64,000 nt of DNA, from assembly GCF_001581925.1 (NCBI RefSeq), contig NZ_LQZA01000001.1, forward strand, positions 248,001 through 312,000. The letters run 5' to 3'. A program made the translations under genes and the position numbers. This stretch comes from Ferrovum sp. PN-J185 (GTDB taxonomy: Bacteria > Pseudomonadota > Gammaproteobacteria > Burkholderiales > Ferrovaceae). Each line of letters opens with the position of its first letter. The stretch's first letter is position 1. Of this stretch, positions 19,014 to 32,002 are shown piece after piece. The notes beneath the pieces were generated by a model, which saw only the letters and a list, made by a program, of their open reading frames with translations, did no database searches and was not told where the DNA came from.

Positions 19014-19835
19014 TCAATAAAGATGTCTTGATAAACCAGTTTGATGAAGAATGGTCGTGGACAGTTCTTCAATAGACATATTGGTCGAATCTAGAAAAGG
19101 AATTCCTTGCCCCCTCATGAGAGCTTCTGCCGCTTGAATCTCATAACGACAATTGGCTAATGACGCATACTCGCTATCAGGCCGTCTTTCTGAGCGAATT
19201 TGATGAAGTCGCTCAGGTTTTATTGATAACCCCCATAGTTTTTTACGATAGTTACTTAATGTATCAGGTAGTTTTTGGCGACTCAGGTCTTCGGGAATAA
19301 TGGGGTAATTCGCCGCTTTTATACCAAATTGCATGGCAAGATAGAGACTTGTGGGTGTTTTGCCTGAACGCGATACGCCAACAAGAATAATCTCCGCTTC
19401 ATCAAGCCCTCTAGAGCTTACCCCGTCGTCATGGGACATAGTGAAATTAATAGCCTCAATACGCTGTGTATAAGTTTGTGTATCCCCCCCTCCATGTGAG
19501 CGACCAATGGCGTGGGAAGAGGCAAGGCCAAGGGCGTTTTCTAATGGAGAGATAAAAATTTCAAAAAAATCAAATACAAGGGCATTAGATAAGCGAATTG
19601 TTTGACGTAGATCATCGTCAATTAATGTACTAAAAACAATAGCTTGGAACCCATCTTCAAGACTTGCTTGGTTAATAATAGTGACGGCTTCCTGGGCTTT
19701 TTCAGGGGAAGCAATAAAGGGTAATGTGCGTCTTTTAAAGGAAACAGACTCAAATTGTGTAATCAGACTCTGGCCAAGCATCTCTGCGGTAATCCCAGTG
19801 CGGTCTGATACGTAAAAAATACTTCTTTTTGGCAT
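19014..19835 (-). CDS. ppsR: PEP synthase regulatory protein (kinase/pyrophosphorylase)
   Basis: Bifunctional DUF299 enzyme that switches PEP synthase off by ADP-dependent phosphorylation and on by phosphate-dependent dephosphorylation. 273 residues. The P-loop-like GVSRSGKT is at 153-160, with the DUF299 N-terminus FYVSDRTGITAEMLG. It is divergent from ppsA across 81 bases, which matches its role on that enzyme. Confidence 0.96.
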   Translation of the reverse strand: MPKRSIFYVSDRTGITAEMLGQSLITQFESVSFKRRTLPFIASPEKAQEAVTIINQASLEDGFQAIVFSTLIDDDLRQTIRLSNALVFDFFEIFISPLENALGLASSHAIGRSHGGGDTQTYTQRIEAINFTMSHDDGVSSRGLDEAEIILVGVSRSGKTPTSLYLAMQFGIKAANYPIIPEDLSRQKLPDTLSNYRKKLWGLSIKPERLHQIRSERRPDSEYASLANCRYEIQAAEALMRGQGIPFLDSTNMSIEELSTTILHQTGLSRHLY

Positions 19836-19916
19836 TTTAAAATCTCTCGATTAGGCTAACCTATTAGTTCACGAATATTTTATAATAAGAGTTTTTGTGG
19901 TTGTCAGGGGAAAATT

Positions 19917-22289
19917 ATGGCTGGGGAGTATATCCGTTGGTTTGAAGAATTACGTATGACTGATGTTGACTCCGTGGGAGGTAAAAATGCCTCTTTAGGT
20001 GAGATGATTAGTCAATTGAGTCATGCTGGGGTTCGTGTTCCCGGTGGATTTGCAACCACCGCACTGGCATTTCGTGATTTTCTAAAAGAGGGCGATTTAG
20101 AAGGGCGTATTCAAGCCTCTTTAAATAGCCTTAATGTCGAAGATGTGAATGCCCTAGCTCAAGCCGGGAAACAAATTCGTCAATGGGTATTGGATGCCCC
20201 TTTACCAAAAAAACTACTAGATGAGATTGCTAGTGCTTATCAAAAACTTGCTGTAGGCAGTGAGGATAGTCCCTCCGTAGCAGTCCGTTCATCAGCTACT
20301 GCTGAAGACTTACCTGACGCCTCTTTTGCGGGACAGCAGGAAACATTTTTAAATATTTCCGGGTTAGACAATGTCATCGAGGCAGTTAAACACGTATTTG
20401 CTTCTCTGTACAATGATCGTGCTATTTCTTACCGTGTTCACCAAGGCTTTTCTCATGCAGAGGTTGCCTTATCCGCTGGTATTCAGAGAATGGCACGTAG
20501 CGACAAAGGAGCGAGTGGTGTGTTATTCACCATGGATACAGAATCCGGTTTTGATCAAGTGGTATTGATTACAGCCAGTTGGGGTTTAGGTGAGAGTGTT
20601 GTTCAAGGTGCGGTGAATCCAGATGAATACTATGTTAGTAAACTGGCTTTAACCGAAAAGAAGCCTGCTGTATTAATGCGTAATCTTGGTTCTAAAGCCA
20701 CTAAAATGATATACAGCAGCGATAAGACTGCAGGGAAAACAGTTACTACCGTAGAGACACCTGAATCTGACCGCAATAGTTTTTGTTTAAATAACGAAGA
20801 GCTCGAAGAGTTAGCTCGTTATGCCATGATTATCGAGAAGCATTACCAGCGTCCCATGGACGTAGAGTGGGCTAAAGATGGTATAGACGGCAAACTGTAT
20901 ATTCTACAAGCACGTCCTGAGACTGTTGCCTCTCGTAAAAACGCCGATACCCTTGAGCGTTATCAGTTAAAACAAAAAGGTGAGGTACTTGTAACCGGTC
21001 GCGCTATAGGCCAAAAAATTGGTGCCGGTAAGGTGAAAATCATATTTGATGTTAGTGAGATGGATAAAGTCCAACCGGGTGATGTTTTGGTCACTGATAT
21101 GACTGATCCTAATTGGGAGCCTATCATGAAACGTGCTTCAGCGATTGTGACTAATCGCGGTGGAAGAACATGTCATGCAGCGATTATTGCTCGTGAATTA
21201 GGTATTCCTGCGGTAGTGGGTTGTGAAAATGCAACTGACGTATTAAAAACAGTGAGTGAAGTAACTGTGTCCTGCGCGGAAGGTGAAACAGGGCATATCT
21301 ATAAAGGTATTCTTGATTTTGAAGTGAATTCAGTGACGTTAGATAGCATGCCTGATATTCCCGTTAAAATTACCATGAATGTGGGTAACCCTCAATTGGC
21401 TTTCGCATTCCAAAGACTACCTAATGAAGGAGTGGGTTTGGCACGTTTAGAGTTTATTATCAGTGCCATGATTGGGGTTCATCCTCGCGCTTGTCTTGAT
21501 TACCCTAATCTTCCTGGCGACTTAAAACGTGAAGTAGAAGAAAAATCTAGAGGGTATGCCAGCCCCTCTCACTTTTATCGTGAGAAATTAACTGAAGGGA
21601 TTGCAACCCTTGCAGCTGCTTTTTGGCCTAAAAAAGTGATTGTTCGTTTGTCTGACTTTAAATCAAATGAATACACCAACTTAATTGGTGGTAAGCAGTA
21701 TGAGCCCCATGAGGAAAACCCTATGCTAGGTTTTAGGGGTGCTGCGCGCTATATTTCAAGTTCCTTCAAAGAATGTTTTGAATTAGAGTGCCAAGCCCTT
21801 AAACACGTCCGTGATGTAATGGGTTTTACAAACGTTGAGATCATGGTTCCTTTTGTGAGAAGTTTGGCTGAGGCCGATCGTACTTTAGCGCTGCTCGGTG
21901 AGTTAGGATTGAAACGAGGCGAGAATAGTTTACGCATTGTAATGATGTGTGAAATTCCGGCTAATGCAATTCTCGCTGATCAGTTCTTAGAGCGTTTTGA
22001 TGGTTTTTCAATTGGCTCAAACGATTTAACGCAAATGACTTTAGCTGTTGATAGAGATTCAGGCTTAGTCGCACATGCTTTTGATGAGCGTGACCCTGCT
22101 GTTAAAGCCATGCTTCATCTAGCAATTAGTGCTTGCCGTCGCGCTAACAAATATGTGGGTATTTGCGGTCAAGGACCGTCAGATCATCCCGATTTGGCCA
22201 AATGGTTAATGGCTGAGGGAATCGAATCAATGTCTCTTAATCCAGATTCAGTGATTTCGACTTGGCTATTTTTGGCCAAACAAGCTTAA
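19917..22289 (+). CDS. ppsA: Phosphoenolpyruvate synthase
   Basis: Makes PEP, AMP and Pi from pyruvate, ATP and water, the entry to gluconeogenesis. 790 residues in three domains: N-terminal ATP-binding ([32 protein letters not shown]), the swivelling phosphohistidine domain with H420 in [15 protein letters not shown], and the C-terminal PEP/pyruvate barrel with C750 in [14 protein letters not shown] lies six bases before the ATG. A TATAAT at 19881-19886 may be its -10, but no good -35 is seen. Confidence 0.98.
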   Translation: MAGEYIRWFEELRMTDVDSVGGKNASLGEMISQLSHAGVRVPGGFATTALAFRDFLKEGDLEGRIQASLNSLNVEDVNALAQAGKQIRQWVLDAPLPKKLLDEIASAYQKLAVGSEDSPSVAVRSSATAEDLPDASFAGQQETFLNISGLDNVIEAVKHVFASLYNDRAISYRVHQGFSHAEVALSAGIQRMARSDKGASGVLFTMDTESGFDQVVLITASWGLGESVVQGAVNPDEYYVSKLALTEKKPAVLMRNLGSKATKMIYSSDKTAGKTVTTVETPESDRNSFCLNNEELEELARYAMIIEKHYQRPMDVEWAKDGIDGKLYILQARPETVASRKNADTLERYQLKQKGEVLVTGRAIGQKIGAGKVKIIFDVSEMDKVQPGDVLVTDMTDPNWEPIMKRASAIVTNRGGRTCHAAIIARELGIPAVVGCENATDVLKTVSEVTVSCAEGETGHIYKGILDFEVNSVTLDSMPDIPVKITMNVGNPQLAFAFQRLPNEGVGLARLEFIISAMIGVHPRACLDYPNLPGDLKREVEEKSRGYASPSHFYREKLTEGIATLAAAFWPKKVIVRLSDFKSNEYTNLIGGKQYEPHEENPMLGFRGAARYISSSFKECFELECQALKHVRDVMGFTNVEIMVPFVRSLAEADRTLALLGELGLKRGENSLRIVMMCEIPANAILADQFLERFDGFSIGSNDLTQMTLAVDRDSGLVAHAFDERDPAVKAMLHLAISACRRANKYVGICGQGPSDHPDLAKWLMAEGIESMSLNPDSVISTWLFLAKQA

Positions 22290-23525
22290 GGCATCTATTG
22301 CTAATTGACATAGCGCCTTCACCCCTACGGGTAAGGCGCTTTCATCAACGGTAAAATGGGGAGAGTGGTTAGGTGCTGCCTGGCCATGACTTGACTCTTC
22401 AGGGGTAATGCCAAGAAAGAAAAATAGACCGGGGATGTATTGTTGATATTTTGAAAAGTCTTCGGCCCCCGTTAGCTTGGGTGCAATAAATACTTTTTCT
22501 TTGCCTGCCGCTATTTCTAAACTATGCACCATTTTTTCTGTCAGTTGTGGATCGTTAACGGTAACTGAATACCCCCGGTCTATTTGTACTTCTGCTTGTG
22601 CACCAGCGCTCATTGCAATATGCTTTGCCGTTTCAGTCACGCGTTTGGCAATATCTACACGCATGTCTTCATCAAATGTTCGAATGGTTCCAAGTAGCTT
22701 TACCTGATCTGGAATAATGTTGTCACGAATCCCTCCTTGGATACAGGCGATAGTAACAATCGCTGGTTCATGAGTAACATCTATTTGGCGACTAGTAATG
22801 GTTTGTAATCCCAGAATAACCTGTGAGGCAACCACAATAGGATCTACTCCTAGCCAAGGCATCGCCCCATGTGTTTGATTGCCTTTTATGGTAATTTTTA
22901 AGGTATCAGAGCTTGCCATGGCCGCCCCTGAACGGTAACCAATATGCCCTGACTTCATGCCGGCAATAACATGTAAGCCAAATATAGCTAAAGGTGCTGG
23001 GTCATTGAGCACTCCCTCAGCAATCATTAATTCAGCTCCGCCTTCTTCTCCCTCTGGTGGCCCTTCTTCAGCAGGTTGAAAAATAAATTTAATCGTGCCC
23101 TGCCAATGCTCTTTTAGGTTACTGAGAATCTTTGCCACAATAAGGAGTATGGCAGTGTGACAATCATGGCCACAGGCATGCATAACATCAACTTCTTTAC
23201 CCTCATACTCGCTCTTGACGTGCGAGGCAAAACTTAAAGTTGAATGATTTTCACTAACAGGTAAGGCATCCATATCTGCACGCAGTGCAATAGTAGGACC
23301 TGGTTGGCTACCATGTAATAAGCCGACAACTCCTGTGTGGGCCACTTCGCGGGTGACAGATAAACCCAGTTGCTCTAGGTAAGTGGCCACGATTCGCGAG
23401 GTACGATACTCACGGTTTGAGAGTTCAGGATGTTGATGAAAATCTCGACGCAGTGCAACCAATTCATTTATAAATTGTTGGCAATATTGTTCAATCAATA
23501 ACTGTATGGATGCAGGTTGTGTCAT
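22266..23525 (-). CDS. M20D-family metal-dependent amidohydrolase (N-acyl-amino-acid or hippurate hydrolase type)
   Basis: Cytoplasmic di-metal hydrolase of N-acylated amino acids or similar amides; the substrate is not predictable. 419 residues from my start. Metal-site blocks visible: [45 protein letters not shown] and the C-terminal [10 protein letters not shown]. The frame is open further upstream to 23624. I chose ATG 23525 because a TATAAT (minus strand, 23557-23562) lies just upstream and the extension is not family-like. It converges on ppsA, with a 24-base overlap. Confidence 0.88.
   Translation of the reverse strand: MTQPASIQLLIEQYCQQFINELVALRRDFHQHPELSNREYRTSRIVATYLEQLGLSVTREVAHTGVVGLLHGSQPGPTIALRADMDALPVSENHSTLSFASHVKSEYEGKEVDVMHACGHDCHTAILLIVAKILSNLKEHWQGTIKFIFQPAEEGPPEGEEGGAELMIAEGVLNDPAPLAIFGLHVIAGMKSGHIGYRSGAAMASSDTLKITIKGNQTHGAMPWLGVDPIVVASQVILGLQTITSRQIDVTHEPAIVTIACIQGGIRDNIIPDQVKLLGTIRTFDEDMRVDIAKRVTETAKHIAMSAGAQAEVQIDRGYSVTVNDPQLTEKMVHSLEIAAGKEKVFIAPKLTGAEDFSKYQQYIPGLFFFLGITPEESSHGQAAPNHSPHFTVDESALPVGVKALCQLAIDALSLFGQK
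22312..22343 (+). terminator. Possible terminator of ppsA inside the convergent gene
   Basis: AGCGCCTT (22312-22319) pairs with AAGGCGCT (22333-22340), with an inner ACCC/GGGT stem around a CTAC loop and one bulged base, followed by TTT. It begins 23 bases after the ppsA stop. The same bases code for the end of the amidohydrolase. The short T run makes this uncertain. Confidence 0.35.
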
Positions 23526-23574
23526 GGTAGGATTAGCAGTTAATTGTTCATTAATCATTATAAGCATAAAGCTC

Positions 23575-24456
23575 ATGAAAACTAAATGTGCGTTAATTGG
23601 AACTGGCTTAATGGGGACGCCCATAGCAAAGAGATTGCTAGATCATGGTTATGAGTTAGTGGTTTGGAACCGTACGCGTGATAAATGTCAGCCATTAGTT
23701 CAGTTAGGAGCAAACTTAGGCGGCTCTATTCAAGAGACGGTGGCTGATGCACACATCATCATTACCATGCTAACTAATGGTGCTGCAGTCACTGAAGTAC
23801 TACAACAAGGTATATTACCTGCAAGCAAACCTGGGGATATTTTTATTGATATGAGTTCTATTCCACCCCATGTAGCTAAACAACATGCTCAGTGGTGTCG
23901 TGAGAAAGGCGTCGATGCTCTAGATGCGCCTGTATCAGGTGGGGTAGTGGGTGCAGAACAAGGATCGCTTGCTATTATGGTGGGCGGAGAAAAATCAGTT
24001 TTTGATGACGCGTTACCCTTGTTTAATGTACTAGGTAGAGCAACCTATGTTGGTGAGGCGGGAGCAGGAGCGCTTGCTAAACTGGCTAACCAAATGATCG
24101 TAGGTATGTCTATTGCAGCAGTTGCCGAAGCCATGACACTCATGGCAAAAGCAGGAGCGGATGCTAAAGCTGTGAGAGAGGCTATTCGCGGAGGGTTTGC
24201 AGAGAGTCGTGTCCTTGAATTACACGGCCAAAGAATGGTTGAGCGGAGTTTTAAACCAGGTGCTCATGCTACTACACAGTTAAAAGATTTAAATACGGCT
24301 TTAGATGTTGCCCGTCAATACGGATTAGATTTACCTGTTTTAGCTAAGACGCAAGCGCTTTTTCAGTCAATGGTAGAAAATGGTTTGAGTGATCTTGATC
24401 ACAGCGGTTTAATTGTTGAAATTGAGAGACTCAATTCAATCGTTAAAAATCATTAA
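23575..24456 (+). CDS. 3-hydroxyisobutyrate dehydrogenase-family reductase, tartronate-semialdehyde-reductase-like
   Basis: NAD(P)-dependent beta-hydroxyacid dehydrogenase. 293 residues. The Rossmann start is ALIGTGLMGTPIAKRLL. The substrate-binding block is DAPVSGGVVGAEQGSLAIMVGG, and the catalytic Lys lies in GALAKLANQMIVG. Closest in feel to 2-hydroxy-3-oxopropionate (tartronate semialdehyde) reductases, but family members also act on succinic semialdehyde, glyoxylate or hydroxyisobutyrate. I chose ATG 23575 because the Rossmann motif follows directly; a longer frame exists upstream. Its neighbours suggest a role in glyoxylate use. Confidence 0.85.
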   Translation: MKTKCALIGTGLMGTPIAKRLLDHGYELVVWNRTRDKCQPLVQLGANLGGSIQETVADAHIIITMLTNGAAVTEVLQQGILPASKPGDIFIDMSSIPPHVAKQHAQWCREKGVDALDAPVSGGVVGAEQGSLAIMVGGEKSVFDDALPLFNVLGRATYVGEAGAGALAKLANQMIVGMSIAAVAEAMTLMAKAGADAKAVREAIRGGFAESRVLELHGQRMVERSFKPGAHATTQLKDLNTALDVARQYGLDLPVLAKTQALFQSMVENGLSDLDHSGLIVEIERLNSIVKNH

Positions 24457-25433
24457 AAGGTTTCAGATACGCTAAGGCTATTCTCTAAAAAGAGATCTGT
24501 CACAACATTTGCTCTTTTAAGTGGCGTAAAGTCATTGATTAATGTTGCCCCTCTTTCGTGTAAAAAACCAATAAAAGCTTGGGTAATAGGAGGTAAGAGT
24601 TTTTCTTTACGGTAAATAATATACCAGTGACGCATAGCAGGAAAACCGGCCACATCAAGTATAGTGAGATGGTTAAGTTCTATCTCAAGATTAATATTAA
24701 AGGCAGAGATAAAAGCCAGCCCCATCCCCGATCGGACGGCTTGTTTAATGGTTTCAGTACTTTGAACTGCCAGCGCAATATCTAAATTTGTTACTTGGTC
24801 TTTGAATTTTTCAGAAATTGCATCTCGTGTATCAGAGCCTGTTTCTCTTGTGATAAAGGGGTAGTCAAATAGCTCTTCAAGCGCAATGTTTTTCTTATTG
24901 GCAAGAGGATGATCTGGTCTTGCAATGATCACGTAGGGGTGTGGAGCGAATTTTTCGGCAATCACTTCTATTTCATGGGGTGGACGGCACATAATTATCA
25001 AGTCAATTTCGTTATCAGATAATTTTTGTACCAAGCTGTCTCTGTTCACAACGGTTAATTGTATTTTCGCTTGTTCAACTTGGTTTTTAAACTCCGCTAA
25101 AATGTGAGGGAAGAAGTAATCGGCAGCACTATTCACCCCCACATTTAACGTCCCGCTTGAAACGCCTTTAAAGACGTCCATGGCTTCTTCAGCTTCACGA
25201 AATTGATTGATAATCAGACGGCAGTGTTTAAGCATAGTCTCACCCGCCTGGGTGAGATATATCTTTTTACCTAGTTGCTCAAATAGCGGCACTCCTGCAT
25301 GGTTTTCAAGTTGCCTAATTTGAGTTGATACCGCTGGCTGAGACAAATGTAATTCCTCAGCTGCCCGTGAGAAAGATAACCGTCTGGCGACAGTTTCAAA
25401 TACCTTTAACTGACGTAACGTAGCATGGCGCAT
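24453..25433 (-). CDS. LysR-family transcriptional regulator, CbbR-like
   Basis: 326 residues. The N-terminal winged helix (LRQLKVFETVARRLSFSRAA, then LSQPAVSTQIRQLE, then GVPLFEQLGKKIYLT) closely matches the CbbR branch of LysR regulators. An effector-binding domain follows from about residue 90. No carbon-fixation genes are in the window. It sits between the dehydrogenase (convergent, four-base overlap of stops) and the ketopantoate-reductase-like gene, so it may control the 23575-28033 block instead. The effector is unknown. Confidence 0.88.
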   Translation of the reverse strand: MRHATLRQLKVFETVARRLSFSRAAEELHLSQPAVSTQIRQLENHAGVPLFEQLGKKIYLTQAGETMLKHCRLIINQFREAEEAMDVFKGVSSGTLNVGVNSAADYFFPHILAEFKNQVEQAKIQLTVVNRDSLVQKLSDNEIDLIIMCRPPHEIEVIAEKFAPHPYVIIARPDHPLANKKNIALEELFDYPFITRETGSDTRDAISEKFKDQVTNLDIALAVQSTETIKQAVRSGMGLAFISAFNINLEIELNHLTILDVAGFPAMRHWYIIYRKEKLLPPITQAFIGFLHERGATLINDFTPLKRANVVTDLFLENSLSVSETF

Positions 25434-25465
25434 AGCTTTAGTCTTCTCTAAAAATTATTAGATTT

Positions 25466-25493
25466 ATTATATAATTATTGTTATTGTTTTTAA
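25466..25493 (-). promoter_or_regulatory. Possible promoter of the LysR gene
   Basis: On the minus strand: TTAAAA (25488-25493), 16 bases, TATAAT (25466-25471). The surroundings are very AT-rich, so chance matches are likely; TATAAT also reads on the plus strand nearby. Confidence 0.3.
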
Positions 25494-25555
25494 TTTTACT
25501 ATCTATTTTAGATTAACAACAGTAAATCTTTCGCACCCGAACTATTTTTTTGTTT

Positions 25556-26578
25556 TTAGTGTTGATTTCCGGGTCTAACCAGAGAAATCCCACTTTTTGC
25601 ATCTTGTATACAATCCATTAGTAGCGTGGTGAGTGCATAAACTGCCTCAAGCCTTGGTGTCGGTACGTTAACCAATTGGCCAAGTTCAATGACCGAGCCA
25701 AGTAGTGCGTCTACTTCCAATTCACGCCCAGCTTCCACATCTTGTAACATTGAGGTTTTATGGCGACCCACTTTTTCAGCGCCATCGATACGTTTGTCAA
25801 TTGTTACACGGAATGTCACATTAAATTGATGCGCTATTTCTTGCGCTTCAGTCATCATGTCTTTGGCTAATTGTCGTGTTCTTGGATGCTGACAGATTTC
25901 AAGTAATGTTCCATGAGTTAGGGCGCTGATAGGATTAAATGTAAGGTTGCCCCATAATTTCAACCATATTTCCGAGCGGATGTCTTCAAGAATGGGGGAC
26001 TTAAATCCAGCTGCTGTCATCATGTCAGATATTTTTTGGGCGCGCTCTGTAGTTGCTCCATCTAATTCACCTATAGGGAAGCGAATGCCTTCTACATGTT
26101 TGATGACACCTGGAGATACACTGATGGCCGCAGGATAGACAACACAGCCAACAATTTTGTGAGGATCAAGGGTTTTCATGATGGTGCCGTTTGGATCAAC
26201 GGTTTCAACAACATGATCCTGGTGTAAACCTGGACGGCGTTGAAAATACCAGAAAGGAATACCGTTTTGCATGGGGATAATGACTGTATCTTGCCCGACC
26301 ATTTGTTCTATTTGGTCTACAATCGGAGTTAATTGGTGCGCTTTGATGGCCAAAATCACCACGTCCATAACACCCACTTCGCTTATTTTTTCTACAGCTC
26401 GAACAGGGCCCTGTATTCCATTAGGATGTTCTTCAGTGATGAGTGTTAATCCTTTTTCACGAATCGCGTCCAATGTTTTTCCGCGAGCAACCACTGTCAC
26501 ATCATTGCCTGCTCTGGCTAGTTGTACCGCTAAAAATCCCCCAATTGCACCACCGCCACCCACAATACAAATTTTCAT
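25556..26578 (-). CDS. Ketopantoate-reductase-family protein, candidate oxalyl-CoA reductase (PanE2-like)
   Basis: 340 residues. Rossmann start MKICIVGGGGAIGGFLAVQLA, then ILAIKAHQL, IPMQNGIPFWYF, and the C-terminal catalytic region KLWGNLTFNPISALTHGT and HKTSMLQDVEAGRELEVDALLG. The fold is that of PanE (2-dehydropantoate reductase). The divergent formyl-CoA:oxalate CoA-transferase suggests the PanE2 role known in Methylobacterium extorquens, reduction of oxalyl-CoA to glyoxylate. This is inference; ordinary PanE activity is not excluded. ATG 26578 was chosen because AGGA lies seven bases upstream; a longer frame has no such site. Confidence 0.8.
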   Translation of the reverse strand: MKICIVGGGGAIGGFLAVQLARAGNDVTVVARGKTLDAIREKGLTLITEEHPNGIQGPVRAVEKISEVGVMDVVILAIKAHQLTPIVDQIEQMVGQDTVIIPMQNGIPFWYFQRRPGLHQDHVVETVDPNGTIMKTLDPHKIVGCVVYPAAISVSPGVIKHVEGIRFPIGELDGATTERAQKISDMMTAAGFKSPILEDIRSEIWLKLWGNLTFNPISALTHGTLLEICQHPRTRQLAKDMMTEAQEIAHQFNVTFRVTIDKRIDGAEKVGRHKTSMLQDVEAGRELEVDALLGSVIELGQLVNVPTPRLEAVYALTTLLMDCIQDAKSGISLVRPGNQH

Positions 26579-26791
26579 GATCAGTCCTAGAAATAGCAAA
26601 ATACTGAGAATTGAATAAAAAAGAGACAATTATTTTTATTATTTGAATTTTCATTATAAGTGCACGTTTTGATTAATTGGAATCTGTTTAGCAATATTTT
26701 TTTTGTATTTTTATTGATATATGTACTTGACTTTTCTTTGCTAAAGCGACAAAAAGGAGGGGTATGATTTAATTTTTTCAAAGAGGGATTT

Positions 26792-28033
26792 ATGGAAAAC
26801 GCATTATCAGGTATTCGCATCCTTGACATGACCCATGTTCAAGCTGGCCCAACCTCATCACAGTTATTGGCTTGGCTTGGAGCGGATGTGATTAAATTCG
26901 AGCCGCCATCTGGAGACATTACCCGTGGGCAATTAAGAGATATACCCGATGCGGATAGTCTCTATTTTACTATGCTGAACTGTAATAAACGCTCGATTAC
27001 CGTGAACATGAAAAATCCCTCTGGTAAAGAGGTTTTTGTTGAATTGTTAAAACAATGTGATGTAATTATGGAGAATTTCGGACCAGGTGTACTAGATCGT
27101 TTTGGCTTTACTTGGGAAAAAGTTCACGAAATTAACCCGAAAATAATCATGGCATCAATTAAAGGTTTTGGCTCTGCTGGCCCTTATTCAGAATTTAAAG
27201 CTTATGAAAACGTAGCGCAGGCTATGGGTGGGGCAATGAGTACCACGGGTTTTGATGATGGCCCACCTCTAGTAACGGGTGCCCAGATTGGTGACTCTGG
27301 TACGGGATTACATTTGGCCATTGGTATATTAGCGGCACTTCAGTCAAGACATCGCACTGGCAAAGGGCAATATGTAGAAGTTGCTATGATGGATTCAGTG
27401 ATGAATCTTTGTCGCGTTAAATTTAGAGATCATCAACGTCTTAGTCATGGCACCTTACCTGAGTATTCTGTTGATACTAATAATCGCTCTGCAACCCCTC
27501 GAAGTGGTAATGACTCAGGTGGTGGACAACTTGGTAACGCTATTCGTTGTAAGCCAGGTGGCCCTAATGACTTTATTTACGTTGTAGTACAAGAAGCGGT
27601 ATGGGAAAACTTGGCCAAAAAAATAGGAGGAGAGGCACTCGCACAAGATTCACGTTTTAGTACGATTCAAGAAAGAAGACGTAATCAGAATATTATGTGG
27701 CAATTAATTACTGATTATGCCAGTCAATATACAAAACGAGAGTTTATGGCTATCCTCAATGAGATCGATGTGCCATGTGGTCCTATTATGAGCACAGAAG
27801 ATTTGGCTGAAGATGAACATGTTAAATTACGTGATATGTATGTTGAACTTGATCATCCCAAACGTGGGAAATGGTTCAATGTGGGTATGCCAATTAAGCT
27901 TTCAGATAATCATGTGTCTATGAAACGCTCACCCTTACTCGGAGAGCATACCAATGAGATTTTGAAGGAAGTATTAGGTTGGAATGAGGAAAAAATAGCG
28001 CAACACAAAGAGGCGGGAGCTTTTACTAAGTAA
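26792..28033 (+). CDS. frc: Formyl-CoA:oxalate CoA-transferase
   Basis: Class III CoA-transferase that activates oxalate to oxalyl-CoA. 413 residues, near the usual length. The match to the Oxalobacter enzyme is close in the parts I recall: the THVQAGP start, YFTMLNCNKRSI, VMENFGPG-like block, D168 (catalytic aspartate, QIGDSGTG), and the mobile glycine loop GGGQ at 243-246. The glycine loop and the LLGEHT end support oxalate specificity over carnitine transferases. No oxalyl-CoA decarboxylase gene is in the window. AGAGGGA precedes the ATG. Confidence 0.88.
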   Translation: MENALSGIRILDMTHVQAGPTSSQLLAWLGADVIKFEPPSGDITRGQLRDIPDADSLYFTMLNCNKRSITVNMKNPSGKEVFVELLKQCDVIMENFGPGVLDRFGFTWEKVHEINPKIIMASIKGFGSAGPYSEFKAYENVAQAMGGAMSTTGFDDGPPLVTGAQIGDSGTGLHLAIGILAALQSRHRTGKGQYVEVAMMDSVMNLCRVKFRDHQRLSHGTLPEYSVDTNNRSATPRSGNDSGGGQLGNAIRCKPGGPNDFIYVVVQEAVWENLAKKIGGEALAQDSRFSTIQERRRNQNIMWQLITDYASQYTKREFMAILNEIDVPCGPIMSTEDLAEDEHVKLRDMYVELDHPKRGKWFNVGMPIKLSDNHVSMKRSPLLGEHTNEILKEVLGWNEEKIAQHKEAGAFTK

Positions 28034-28149
28034 CTTCTAAGTAGCGTTCTATCTGCAAGTTATGATTTAGACTGGTGGTTACTTAATTTCCACAAGTGGC
28101 TATCAGTTTAAATCCTGTCAGACTAAGATAAATAGATTCTCTGGAATGT

Positions 28150-28178
28150 TTGAGGTAAATTCCATTAAACGATATAAT
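28150..28178 (+). promoter_or_regulatory. Predicted sigma70 promoter of pyrG-kdsA-eno
   Basis: TTGAGG (28150-28155), exactly 17 bases, then perfect TATAAT (28173-28178), 26 bases before the pyrG ATG. It is the only clear promoter in the 171-base gap after frc. Confidence 0.65.
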
Positions 28179-28189
28179 CAATCGTCTAA

Positions 28190-29850
<1,661 letters not shown>

Positions 29851-29851
<1 letters not shown>

Positions 29852-30684
29852 TGAAACTCTGTCATTTTGAAGCGGGAATTAATCATCCTTTTTTTCTCAT
29901 TGCAGGGCCATGTGTGATTGAGTCACGTGAATTGGTTTTTGAGGTGGCAGGCCAATTAAAAGAGATAACTCATGAGCTTGAAATTCCTTTTATCTTTAAA
30001 GCCTCCTATGACAAAGCAAACCGTAGTTCTGGTAGTTCATTTAGAGGGATAGGCCAAGATAAGGGTTTGTCTATTTTGGCTGATGTTAAAAAAGAGTTAG
30101 GCATTCCAGTGTTAACTGACGTACATGAAAGCGCTGATGTGAAGGAGGTTGCATCTGTTGTTGATGTATTACAAACCCCTGCTTTTTTATGTCGTCAAAC
30201 TGACTTTATTGAGGCTGTAGCTAAGTCAGGTAAGCCAGTAAATATTAAAAAAGGGCAGTTCCTAGCCCCTCACGATATGAAGAATGTTGTTGAAAAAGCC
30301 AAGAAAGCCAGTGGCCAAGACAATATTATGGTGTGTGAGCGCGGCGTCTCTTTTGGTTACAACAATTTGGTTTCTGATATGCGCTCGTTGTCGATTATGC
30401 GGGAAACAAATTGTCCGGTTGTTTTTGATGCAACTCATTCTGTTCAATTGCCTGGTGGATTAGGATCAGCTAGTGGTGGTCAAAGAGAATTTGTCCCTGT
30501 ATTAGCAAGGGCTGCCATTGCGGCTGGAATCTCGGGGATATTTATGGAAACACATCCTCGCCCTGCACAAGCTTTGTCTGACGGCCCCAATGCGTGGCCT
30601 TTAGGGCAGATGAGGGAATTGTTGGAAACTTTACTTGAAATTGATGTGATTGTAAAAAAACAAGGTTTAATTGAAATCCAGTAA
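29851..30684 (+). CDS. kdsA: 3-deoxy-D-manno-octulosonate 8-phosphate synthase
   Basis: Condenses PEP with arabinose 5-phosphate to make KDO-8-P for the LPS inner core. 277 residues, TIM barrel. Visible family blocks: [42 protein letters not shown] and [21 protein letters not shown]. Uses the same PEP pool that eno and ppsA supply. Translationally coupled to pyrG. Confidence 0.97.
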
Positions 30685-31983
<1,299 letters not shown>

Positions 31984-32002
31984 ATAATGAATCAGGAGAA
32001 CC

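Noticed and set aside
28060-28120. Possible terminator after frc (dyads around CCACAAGTGG)
   Set aside because: Stems are short and mismatched, with no T run.
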